From the NCBI GenBank assembly GCA_013375335.1, contig JABXJZ010000009.1, positions 1-15,287 on the forward strand: 15,287 nt of DNA. The letters run 5' to 3'. The DNA comes from Desulfobacterales bacterium. Lineage in GTDB: Bacteria > Desulfobacterota > DSM-4660 > Desulfatiglandales > B25-G16. Both the position numbers and the translations under genes were made by a program. Below are positions 8,379 to 14,506 of this stretch, piece after piece (within the stretch, counting starts at the first letter, position 1; every line of letters begins with the position of its first letter). The notes under the pieces are model-generated. The model saw nothing but the letters and a program-made list of their open reading frames with translations. It had not been told where the DNA came from and did not search any database.

Positions 8379-8536
8379 CCCCTCGCCCTTTGGCCCACCC
8401 CTTAAACCCGTACCGTCTAAGGCAGCAGACACCTCTTTTCGTCGACAGACTCCCCCGCCGCAACTATCTCGAGCAGCAAAGACAGTGCTCCTTGACAAAA
8501 AGGCCTTGCCCTCCGGACACCAAGACTTCGGAACAG

Positions 8537-9151
8537 CTACTCCTTTATAATCACGAAGTCATCGCGTCTGTTCTGGCCCCATGCTTCTTCATTATGCCCT
8601 AAGAAGAGAGGTCTCTCCTCACCATAGCTTATCATCTCTATCCTGTCAGCAGAGACCCCGAGAGAGGTCAAAAAACCCTTTGCGCTGGTGGACCTTCTCT
8701 CCCCCAAAGCGAGGTTGTACTCGTTGGTACCCCTTTCATCACAGTTACCCTCAATCCTTACACGGACATCTGGGTAATCTTTCAGGAATTGCCCCTTTTC
8801 CTCAAGAATGGACCTGTATTCCGGTTTAATGAAGGACTTATCAAAGTCAAAATAGATTGACTCCCCCTCAAATCTTGCGGCCCGCAAGGCCCTTTCTCCT
8901 GGCTCGGCCTCTTCTACCTTTGCCAATTCAACTTCCTCCAGTGGCTCAATCTCAGCCAACTCTTCCCTCTCAACCTCCTCTTCCACCTCCATTGGCGCTT
9001 CTTCCTCCACAGTTATCTCTACCTCAGGACCAGGAACGGCAGTGATCTCCTCCTCTTCTACGACAACCTCCCTCTTCGCGCATGAGGAAAGCAAGAACAT
9101 AGAAGAACATGCGAAGACCACCAGTGTTGCAATTAATAGACTCTTCTTCAT
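8537..9151 (-). CDS. pal: Peptidoglycan-associated lipoprotein Pal
   Basis: An outer-membrane lipoprotein that binds peptidoglycan and TolB/TolA, tethering the outer membrane during division. The signal peptide starts MKKSLLIATLVVF and ends in the lipobox LSSC with Cys24 as the lipidation site. Residues 28-86 form a strongly acidic linker (26 of 59 residues are Glu). The OmpA-like peptidoglycan-binding domain follows: SIYFDFDKSFIKPEY, VRIEGNCDERGTNEYNLALG, then ERRSTSAKGFLTSLGV and ISYGEERP. The start is clear, with AAGGAGG about nine bases before the ATG. It sits 132 bases after tolB with a possible promoter of its own. The Glu-rich linker is unlike the short linker of enterobacterial Pal, but the globular domain is canonical. 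Confidence 0.95.
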   Translation of the reverse strand: MKKSLLIATLVVFACSSMFLLSSCAKREVVVEEEEITAVPGPEVEITVEEEAPMEVEEEVEREELAEIEPLEEVELAKVEEAEPGERALRAARFEGESIYFDFDKSFIKPEYRSILEEKGQFLKDYPDVRVRIEGNCDERGTNEYNLALGERRSTSAKGFLTSLGVSADRIEMISYGEERPLFLGHNEEAWGQNRRDDFVIIKE

Positions 9152-9211
9152 GACTCTTTACCTCCTTCTTTTAGGTTATAGATATGGGTCTTCCTTCCGT
9201 TCAAATATATC

Positions 9212-9240
9212 TCTTTACCATCTCTCACCCAAAATTTCAA
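9212..9240 (-). promoter_or_regulatory. Possible internal promoter for pal-cpoB
   Basis: In the 132-base tolB-pal gap the minus strand shows TTGAAA (9235-9240) and TAAAGA (9212-9217) at 17-bp spacing, about 60 bases ahead of the pal start. The gap is unusually wide compared with the overlapping junctions upstream, which fits an extra promoter, but the -10 match is imperfect. Confidence 0.35.
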
Positions 9241-9283
9241 CCTCTTAGACGCCAAATAATATTTTTCAAGAACATAAGAGTCA

Positions 9284-10603
9284 TCATTTCGGATGTTCAG
9301 CCCATGACGGAGAGAGCTGATCACCGTCGGAAAATGTTACCCGCCTTTGGTTCTGGCCGTTGGCATTAGCGATGAAAATATGGTAATTGTCGCCATCTCT
9401 ATTTGAACTAAACGCAATATACCGCCCATCTGGGGACCAACACGGACTCTCATTATGACCTCGATCTTGTGTAACTCGACGCAGATCCTTTCCATCTGGT
9501 GAAATAGTATATATATCGAAGCGATAATCTGAAGAACTAGCAAACGCTATCCGATCAAGTCTTGACCACGCTGGTGAGGTATTATAGACCCCTTCAAAGG
9601 TCAATCTCTCTACCTGGTTATTGGTTAGATCAAGGACATATACCTGGGGAGAGCCCGACCTATTGGAAACAAAGGCCATCTTTTCGCCGTCAGGGGAAAA
9701 ACTAGGAGATACATCGATCCCCCAATGCTTCGTGAGCCTCTTGAGTATTCTGCCTGTTATGTCAATTAGATAGATGTCTGGATTTCCGCTAATGGTAAGC
9801 GTCAGGGCAAGCTCCTCTCCATTTGGTCTCCAGGCGGCGGCAATATTTAAGCCCTTTCTATCCGAGATCTTTGTAACCGATCCCCTTATCATGTCATGCA
9901 TGAAAAGTACCGTCCCGGAATTACGGAAAGAGGTATAGATCATCTTGTCTCCAGAGGGAGACCATCTTGGCGAAAGGGTTATTGTCTTGTAAGAGGTTAC
10001 CTGCTCCAGATTATGCCCATCATAGTCGGATGTGTAAATCTCCTTATGGCCGGTGGAGGTCCCAACGAAGGCCATCCCGGTCAAAAATGGCCCAAGATGA
10101 CCGCTCAGTGTATGGATAATCTCGTTTCCGAGGCGATGAATGAGATATCTTGATTCACCAAGTGACCCTAATGCCCTTCTCCCATAAAGCTTTCTTCCAG
10201 AAAAGACATCAAACAGCCTCACCTCTACCTTGAACTGTTGGCCGATACACTCATACCCGCCCTTTACAAGGAGTTCAGCCCTGATGACGGACCAATCCCT
10301 AAAATTGATGCTATCACGGGTGATGCCGGAGTCCGGGCTCTCAATAAAGGAATCTTTGTCCAGTGGTTTAAAATAACCGCTCAGATCAAGATCGTTGGAC
10401 ATGATCTCGGAGAGTCTGCTGCTTAGCTCTGGATGTTCACTCCTTTTACCCAAGTCCTTGAAATCCGGTATGGCAACGGGTATCTTCCTCATTGAAGGAG
10501 CGGTTATGTCGATGTAAAGCCTGGCCTCTACATCCGTGGCCTCGAAAATAATACCTATCAGGAGAACCAAAACCCATAGACGCATTCGGAAGATGGTCCT
10601 CAT
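9284..10603 (-). CDS. tolB: Tol-Pal system periplasmic beta-propeller protein TolB
   Basis: A periplasmic protein that binds Pal and is released from it by TolA in the energised Tol cycle. From the ATG at 10603 there is a Sec signal peptide (MRTIFRMRLWVLVLLIGIIF, likely cleaved after VEA). An N-terminal mixed domain (IPVAIPDFKDLG, SNDLDLSGYFKPLD, RLGNEIIHTLSGHLGPF) is followed by WD40-like PD40 propeller blades. Blade motifs include SPRWSPSGDKMIYTSFR, SPSFSPDGEKMAFVSNRSG, SPAWSRLDRIAFASS and SPCWSPDGRYIAFSSNRDG. The frame is open 21 codons upstream into tolA, but the ATG at 10603 lies one base beyond the tolA stop, with AAGGA upstream, and starts a proper signal peptide. Length is typical of the family. 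Confidence 0.93.
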   Translation of the reverse strand: MRTIFRMRLWVLVLLIGIIFEATDVEARLYIDITAPSMRKIPVAIPDFKDLGKRSEHPELSSRLSEIMSNDLDLSGYFKPLDKDSFIESPDSGITRDSINFRDWSVIRAELLVKGGYECIGQQFKVEVRLFDVFSGRKLYGRRALGSLGESRYLIHRLGNEIIHTLSGHLGPFLTGMAFVGTSTGHKEIYTSDYDGHNLEQVTSYKTITLSPRWSPSGDKMIYTSFRNSGTVLFMHDMIRGSVTKISDRKGLNIAAAWRPNGEELALTLTISGNPDIYLIDITGRILKRLTKHWGIDVSPSFSPDGEKMAFVSNRSGSPQVYVLDLTNNQVERLTFEGVYNTSPAWSRLDRIAFASSSDYRFDIYTISPDGKDLRRVTQDRGHNESPCWSPDGRYIAFSSNRDGDNYHIFIANANGQNQRRVTFSDGDQLSPSWAEHPK

Positions 10604-10604
10604 A

Positions 10605-11453
10605 CTAGGCAAGGTCCTTGAGATTGAAATTGATCTCAACTTCGTCATAGCGCTTTCGGTAGCCATCGGGAAAGCCGGGGAGAGGATCTGATTTCTCTAT
10701 GGCCTTCAGCACGGACTCATCAAATAGAGGATTGTTAGATCGCCTCTTAAACCAGGTCTTTAAGATCTTTCCGTCCCTTCTGACAGTCACTATGACCACT
10801 GCCTCAGGGATCTTGCCCCTCCTTAGATCAACAAGGGCGACAGGATAAGACCAATTATTCTTGATGGTATTTTCAATCTCCATCTGATAGAGCTTAATAA
10901 TGATACCGATATCCGGGGATGTCCCCGGCATCACACCCCCTCCCCCCTTAGAGCCGGCTGTCGTAGCTCCTTCAAATCTATTCTCGGTCTTTTCCGATTG
11001 GACTGTCTCGTGCCTTTCGACCTTTCTCTCAATCTTGGATATGGCCTTGTCAATAAGCTCTGAGGGAGAAAACGCTCTATCTCCAGATCCTTCCCTAGCC
11101 TTAGGGGAAACCCTTCTCGCCAAAATAGGTGCGGTCTTTTTCTTGCCAAGGGCAATCCGCCGAGTCCCGGCGTCCGCTATACGAGATGTTTCCCTTGTCT
11201 TTACTGTACTGCTTATACCTCCTCCCTTGACCCCACCCTTTATACCTCCTCCTTTGACCCCACCCTTAACCCTTGATGGAAAGCCAACTAACTCAACATG
11301 GTATACCCCTCCCTCAAAAGATGGATAGCGAGCGGTTGTTTGTGGGATGAATAGGATTGTAGAGAAGACAGCTAGATGCAAACAGAATGATAGGGCCATC
11401 ATGTGGACCCATCTCTCTTCCCTAAATCCTGAATCAACACTCATTGCTCTCAT
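10605..11453 (-). CDS. tolA: TolA-type TonB-family energy-transducing protein
   Basis: An inner-membrane-anchored periplasmic protein that passes proton-motive energy from TolQR to TolB-Pal. An N-terminal cytoplasmic stub is followed by one transmembrane helix (residues about 17-38, MMALSFCLHLAVFSTILFIP). A Gly/Lys repeat region comes next (VKGGGIKGG units), then a long basic and acidic linker, and a C-terminal TonB/TolA-like domain from about residue 180 (YQMEIENTIKNNWSYP, AVVIVTVRRDGKILKTWF, NPLFDESVLKAIEKSDPLPG, VEINFNL). The family relation alone would also allow TonB, but its place between tolR and tolB supports TolA function. Start and tolR stop overlap as ATGA. A second ATG three codons in (11444) is an alternative start. 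Confidence 0.85.
   Translation of the reverse strand: MRAMSVDSGFREERWVHMMALSFCLHLAVFSTILFIPQTTARYPSFEGGVYHVELVGFPSRVKGGVKGGGIKGGVKGGGISSTVKTRETSRIADAGTRRIALGKKKTAPILARRVSPKAREGSGDRAFSPSELIDKAISKIERKVERHETVQSEKTENRFEGATTAGSKGGGGVMPGTSPDIGIIIKLYQMEIENTIKNNWSYPVALVDLRRGKIPEAVVIVTVRRDGKILKTWFKRRSNNPLFDESVLKAIEKSDPLPGFPDGYRKRYDEVEINFNLKDLA
11214..11267 (-). repeat. Two tandem 27-bp units inside tolA
   Basis: Units at 11214-11240 and 11241-11267 differ at a single base (CCTCCC versus CCTCCT). They encode a repeated nine-residue VKGGGIKGG-like unit just after the membrane anchor. The near identity at DNA level indicates a recent duplication; being a multiple of three, copy-number change would keep the frame. 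Confidence 0.8.
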
Positions 11454-11857
11454 TTATGCAAGGGCTCTGTTATCATTCCAACCTTGATAATTCCAGCCTC
11501 TTTCACCTGAGCCATCACCTTTATTACAAAGCCATAGGACACCTCTTTATCAGCCTGCAAGAAGATCTCCTTCTCCGCTCTATTAGCGAATATTTTCTTC
11601 AGTTTTTCCTTGAGGGCGCCCAAATCAACCTTATAGTCTTCAATGAAAATGTGCTTCTTTTTAGTTATAGATAACACCAAGGGGTCCTTCTCGGTCTTTA
11701 TGCTCTTGCTCTCCGTTCTCGGTAGATCTACCTTGACCCCATGCATCATCATGGGCGCTGTCACCATAAATATGACAAGCAATACCAGCATTACATCGAC
11801 CAGGGGTGTTACGTTGATGTCTGATATCAGATCGCGCCTGTTTCCTGCCTCATCCAT
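11450..11857 (-). CDS. tolR: Tol-Pal system protein TolR (ExbD family)
   Basis: The inner-membrane stator subunit that, with TolQ, forms the proton channel energising TolA. At 135 residues it has a short cytoplasmic N-terminus, then the signature DINVTPLVDVMLVLLVIFMV. Asp21 within the single transmembrane helix is the conserved protonatable residue. The periplasmic ExbD/TolR domain follows (VKVDLPRTES, PLVLSITKKKHIFIEDYKV, EIFLQADKEVSYGFVIKVMAQVKEAGI). Its ATG shares one base with the tolQ stop (TAATG), implying translational coupling. Confidence 0.93.
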   Translation of the reverse strand: MDEAGNRRDLISDINVTPLVDVMLVLLVIFMVTAPMMMHGVKVDLPRTESKSIKTEKDPLVLSITKKKHIFIEDYKVDLGALKEKLKKIFANRAEKEIFLQADKEVSYGFVIKVMAQVKEAGIIKVGMITEPLHK

Positions 11858-12612
11858 TACTGTTCCCCTCTTGTCCTTTCCATTGACGGCTTCCTTACTA
11901 ACCCTCTTTCCAGTAGGACCATAAATTCCGAGATGAAATTTCCCATCTCTATCTGAGATGCCCTTATCCTGCGGTTAAAATAGTTGAAGGCCACCACTGC
12001 CGGTATAGCTGCAGCCAGTCCTGCTGCTGTAGCAATAAGGGCCTCAGCTATACCAGGGGCCACGACCCCCAGACTGGCAGAGCCCTTCATGCCTATCGAG
12101 CTGAATGAGCTCATAATACCCCACACAGTCCCAAATAGGCCGATAAAAGGGGAAGTATTGCCGGTAGTGGCCAGAAAGGTCAACCCTCTTTCCAAACGAG
12201 CGCTTTGAGTGGAGGACACCCTTTTGACAGCCCTCTCCACGTTGTCCATAATCGGTTGCCGTGACTGAAAGACCCTCATTTCATCCGGGTTACCTTGGAG
12301 CATCTTAGACCGAGTAAGTTCCGCATAACCGGCCCTGAAAATCTTGGCTAGTGGGCTGAAACCAAATATCTTGGCCTCCAAATATACCTTACCTATCTCT
12401 CGGCTGGAGGAGAAAAGCTCCAAAAATCTCTCGTTTTCATCTCGGAACTTCTTGAGCAACCTTAATTTCGTGAAGGTTATGGTCCACGAGGTGAGGGAGA
12501 AAAAGAAGAGGAGTAAGAGGACGAATTTTACCATCGGGCCAGCATGAAATACCATCTGAACAATGTCAGTTGCAAAAGGACCGGCCCCTAAGATTTGCAA
12601 CACGTATATCAT
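11857..12612 (-). CDS. tolQ: Tol-Pal system protein TolQ (ExbB/MotA family)
   Basis: The inner-membrane channel subunit of the TolQR motor. An N-terminal transmembrane helix (MVKFVLLLLFFFSLTSWTI) precedes a large cytoplasmic part. Two C-terminal helices carry the family signatures GLTFLATTGNTSPFIGLFGTVWGIMSSF and APGIAEALIATAAGLAAAIPAVVAFNYFN, including the conserved Thr residues lining the proton path. The frame could begin at a GTG (12621), but AAAGGGG lies at proper spacing from the ATG at 12612 and too close to the GTG. It is the first gene of the tol operon behind a strong promoter. Confidence 0.93.
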   Translation of the reverse strand: MIYVLQILGAGPFATDIVQMVFHAGPMVKFVLLLLFFFSLTSWTITFTKLRLLKKFRDENERFLELFSSSREIGKVYLEAKIFGFSPLAKIFRAGYAELTRSKMLQGNPDEMRVFQSRQPIMDNVERAVKRVSSTQSARLERGLTFLATTGNTSPFIGLFGTVWGIMSSFSSIGMKGSASLGVVAPGIAEALIATAAGLAAAIPAVVAFNYFNRRIRASQIEMGNFISEFMVLLERGLVRKPSMERTRGEQ

Positions 12613-12659
12613 TAACCACACCCCTTTCCCGCTGATTAGTTATAATTAACTATCTTTAT

Positions 12660-12689
12660 ACTATACTTAAACCAAACTATAAATGTCAA
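12660..12689 (-). promoter_or_regulatory. Near-consensus sigma70 promoter of the tol-pal operon
   Basis: On the minus strand there is a perfect TTGACA (12684-12689), an 18-bp spacer and TATAGT (12660-12665), placing the start about 40 bases ahead of the tolQ ATG. The leader contains a small palindrome, AGTTA/TAACT with a 4-base loop (12638-12651), which could be an operator half-site pair but is short. Confidence 0.75.
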
Positions 12690-12720
12690 CGCAAATGGAA
12701 ATACCTCAAGAGCAGCATTT

Positions 12721-12749
12721 TTGCCTTTCATGTCCCCGCCTTATATGAT
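12721..12749 (+). promoter_or_regulatory. Possible promoter for the J-domain gene
   Basis: TTGCCT (12721-12726) and TATGAT (12744-12749) are 17 bp apart in the divergent tolQ/J-domain intergenic space. The predicted start, near 12756, lies about 50 bases before the GTG at 12810. The match is moderate. Confidence 0.35.
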
Positions 12750-12809
12750 ATTTTACACCCTTAGTTCAAAACTCCACAATCTTGAATATGTTTCTCATGG
12801 GTCCGCATC

Positions 12810-13571
12810 GTGTCAGCAACACACAAGAAAGCGCACGAAAGCCGAATATCCCCCCCCCTTCCTGAGACAGGGACAAGGAGATGCCTTGCCTGTGGAACCG
12901 ATGGCATTAAACCAGGAAGACGCTATTGTTCAAGGCAATGCAGACAGAGGCTTATGTGGACCCTTTCTCTATCCAAGGGATTACTCATTACTCTCAACAC
13001 ACGCTATGCAGCCTTTTCATTCACCGAACACTATGTCGCCCTTGATGTGTTGCCCACCTGGTCAAACAGGATATCAAGGTTCGTCTATGAAAGGAAATCA
13101 GGTCATTCCCCTGCTAATGCCCTTAAAGAACTCATACTTGAGGCTGGCGAGGAGTGGTACACAAAACGAAGTAGGCGGATCTCCCGGAGTTTTTCATCTC
13201 AGTCCATTCTTGAGGAAAAGGCCGAACTCGCTATCAACCCCGATTCCATCAAACCAAATACGAACAGAATACCAAAACTATCGGCAGATCAAAAAAAGGC
13301 ACTTAGGCGTCTTAACATAAATTTAGACCGGTTGGCCTTTGGAGATTATGTCAGGGAAATCAAAAAGGCCTACAGGGAAATGGCAAAAATCCACCATCCT
13401 GATAAGGGTGGCGATGGTGAGAGATTTAAGGAAATAAACACGGCCCATAAAGTCATGTTATGGTGGACAGAGAACCCTAAATTCAAATCGAATAATGCAT
13501 TGCCTGGATGTTGGTCTTACGATGGTTACAGAAACAGGTGGTCACCGCCTCTTTGGCAAGGAGCCTCCTAG
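12810..13571 (+). CDS. Zinc-ribbon and J-domain protein of unknown function
   Basis: A 253-residue protein with a Cys4 zinc-ribbon-like motif near the N-terminus (Cys25, Cys28, Cys40, Cys44 in CLACG and YCSRQC). An unrecognised middle region follows (about residues 50-120, with FSFTEHYVALDVLPTW and ILEAGEEWY). The C-terminal J domain (about 174-215) has YREMAKI, HHPDKGG with the HPD tripeptide at 196-198, and FKEINTAHKVML. It ends in a Trp-rich tail (CWSYDGYRNRW). The HPD motif implies stimulation of an Hsp70 partner; none is encoded nearby. The GTG start has no clear ribosome binding site, and nine C residues (12850-12858) lie in codons 14-17. Losing one C would join the downstream frame to ATG codons at 12788/12797 instead. 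The coding call is firm from the J domain; the exact start and the client are unknown. Confidence 0.8.
   Translation: MSATHKKAHESRISPPLPETGTRRCLACGTDGIKPGRRYCSRQCRQRLMWTLSLSKGLLITLNTRYAAFSFTEHYVALDVLPTWSNRISRFVYERKSGHSPANALKELILEAGEEWYTKRSRRISRSFSSQSILEEKAELAINPDSIKPNTNRIPKLSADQKKALRRLNINLDRLAFGDYVREIKKAYREMAKIHHPDKGGDGERFKEINTAHKVMLWWTENPKFKSNNALPGCWSYDGYRNRWSPPLWQGAS
12850..12858. repeat. Homopolymeric C9 tract in the 5' end of the J-domain gene
   Basis: Nine consecutive C residues encode Ser-Pro-Pro-Leu in the current frame. Such tracts are prone to slipped-strand mispairing and also to sequencing error. At C8 the frame opened by ATG 12788/12797 would run into the zinc-ribbon and J domain; at C9 that frame stops at a TGA immediately after the tract. 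Confidence 0.85.
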
Positions 13572-13616
13572 ACATGGTCCTTTGAGGGATACGAGACGGG
13601 AGGGGCATGATCTCAG

Positions 13617-13660
13617 AGCCACCGGGCGGGGTCGAACCGCCGACGTCCTCATTACGAGTG
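13617..13660 (-). pseudogene. 3' half of a tRNA-Thr(CGU) gene, probable attachment-site remnant
   Basis: Read on the minus strand this has an anticodon loop CTCGTAA (CGT anticodon, U33 and A37 in place), the 3' anticodon stem TGAGG, a 5-base variable loop, and a perfect T arm (GGCGG, TTCGACC, CCGCC). It ends with the acceptor 3' strand CGGTGGC and T as discriminator. The 5' anticodon stem keeps only its last bases (CA), and there is no D arm or 5' acceptor strand upstream. CCA is not encoded (CTG follows). A tRNA truncated exactly from the anticodon stem onward is the typical footprint left by tyrosine-recombinase integration into a tRNA gene. Confidence 0.7.
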
Positions 13661-13765
13661 GGTTCAAGGGCTTTTCGGTAACCTACCGGGATCACTTAAC
13701 TATTTGATTTCATTAGAACTGCGGAGTGTAAACAATAGAAGGAAAATAAGCTAAAGAATCAATTT

Positions 13766-13795
13766 TTGTCACAAACTGTTACACCTTGTCACATT
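13766..13795. repeat. Triple 10-bp direct repeat, candidate protein-binding array
   Basis: Three consecutive 10-base units, TTGTCACAAA, CTGTTACACC and TTGTCACATT, share YTGTYACA and repeat every helical turn. They lie about 105 bp from the tRNA-Thr remnant, on the side where an element integrated in that tRNA would lie. Spacing and position fit arm-type binding sites of a tyrosine recombinase, or a repressor operator. Confidence 0.55.
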
Positions 13796-13819
13796 TCGCA
13801 TAAAGGGATGACCGCATAG

Positions 13820-13845
13820 CCCCTAAAGTCTTATGGCTTTGGGGG
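13820..13845. other. Strong hairpin in non-coding stretch
   Basis: CCCCTAAAG (13820-13828) and CTTTGGGGG (13837-13845) pair over 9 bp (one G-U on the plus strand) with an 8-base loop, followed by TTTGATTTTG. It could end a plus-strand transcript or be part of a larger structured RNA. Confidence 0.5.
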
Positions 13846-13890
13846 TTTGATTTTGCAGCACATGAGTGGTTAAGAACCGAGGACAACACC

Positions 13891-13951
13891 CAGGCTGAAA
13901 GGGCGTGTAAATTGAAGCACCAGGAGCTGTGATCCGTGGGAGGACAGCCTG
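13891..13951 (+). other. Nested hairpin, candidate structured RNA
   Basis: CAGGCTG (13891-13897) and CAGCCTG (13945-13951) form a perfect 7-bp outer stem. Inside, CCAGGA (13920-13925) pairs with TCC-G-TGG (13933-13939) around a 7-base loop with one bulged G. A further CCATT/AATGG hairpin lies at 13975-13991, and GGTTAAG recurs about 100 bp apart on either side (13868 and 13968). I do not recognise an RNA family. Confidence 0.35.
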
Positions 13952-13987
13952 TAAAGTAACTCATGTAGGTTAAGCCATTCCGGAAAA

Positions 13988-14269
13988 ATGGCAGTCTCAA
14001 TTCTTTTCAATCCAGATGAAATATACCGAATTTACTTACTTGTGCTTCAAACATGTGATAACTGTGGCCACGTCTCAACTGCTTACTTCATGAAGTATGT
14101 ATTTTCCACGGAGATTTCTTCGCTATCAGGGCGCAGTTTGATATTGATGTTTCAACTACTGTATGTAATCGTTAAACTTGTCAAATTTAAGTATATGGCA
14201 AGAAGCCTATACTCTTCTTTACTAGCCCCGAAACCCAACATATTGTGTATTTACCGTGGACCACTCTGA
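13988..14269 (+). CDS. Doubtful hypothetical ORF
   Basis: A 93-codon frame starting at an ATG without a ribosome binding site. The product is hydrophobic in parts (LILMFQLLYVIVKLVKF) with no recognised motif. After its TGA at 14267-14269 the same frame stays open for 56 more codons to a TAA at 14438. This could be a decayed gene or chance openness in AT-rich DNA; I lean to non-coding or degenerate sequence. Confidence 0.15.
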   Translation: MAVSILFNPDEIYRIYLLVLQTCDNCGHVSTAYFMKYVFSTEISSLSGRSLILMFQLLYVIVKLVKFKYMARSLYSSLLAPKPNILCIYRGPL

Positions 14270-14441
14270 GCCCCGATCGTCGGTTTCGATCCCATTCTTA
14301 AGATCGCATTCACACAGCCTGGTTCATGCTACTTCCGTAAGCTAGCCCAGGCTTATGCCAAAATCCCTCACAAAATCTGGACCAATTTTTGCCGGTCAGG
14401 TCGCATTGGGAAAGCGCCTTACGATCAATTCAAGATTTAAC

Positions 14442-14469
14442 TTGATTTTAGTTAGAAAGAGATTATAAT
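14442..14469 (+). promoter_or_regulatory. Sigma70 promoter of the cold-shock gene
   Basis: TTGATT (14442-14447) and a perfect TATAAT (14464-14469) with a 16-bp spacer predict a start near 14476, giving a leader of about 120 bases before the cold-shock ATG. Long leaders are common for csp mRNAs. Confidence 0.65.
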
Positions 14470-14484
14470 GGAGTTATTCAATAA

Positions 14485-14506
14485 GGCCCGCCCTTGTTGG
14501 CGGGCC
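14485..14506 (+). terminator. GC-rich perfect hairpin at the head of the csp leader
   Basis: GGCCCGCC (14485-14492) and GGCGGGCC (14499-14506) form an uninterrupted 8-bp GC stem with a 6-base loop, followed by GGTTTCGTT. It starts about 10 bases after the predicted transcription start. It may terminate read-through from the left, attenuate the csp transcript, or stabilise its 5' end. Confidence 0.5.

Noticed and set aside
10900..11328. 142-codon proline-rich frame antisense to tolA
   Set aside because: It mirrors the Gly/Lys-rich and charged linker of tolA; low-complexity coding often leaves the antisense strand open.
12721..13320. 199-codon frame overlapping the J-domain gene in another frame
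   Set aside because: No ribosome binding site or domain, and it overlaps the well-supported zinc-ribbon/J-domain protein. It matters only if the C9 tract slips.
13483..13707. Short ORFs on both strands resembling widespread small hypothetical proteins (GRGRTADVL)
   Set aside because: That peptide is what antisense tRNA T-arm and anticodon DNA encodes; the real feature is the tRNA-Thr remnant.
14267..14269. In-frame TGA read as selenocysteine
   Set aside because: Flanking residues match no selenoprotein I know, no SECIS-like stem stands out just after the codon, and the surrounding frame is not convincingly coding.
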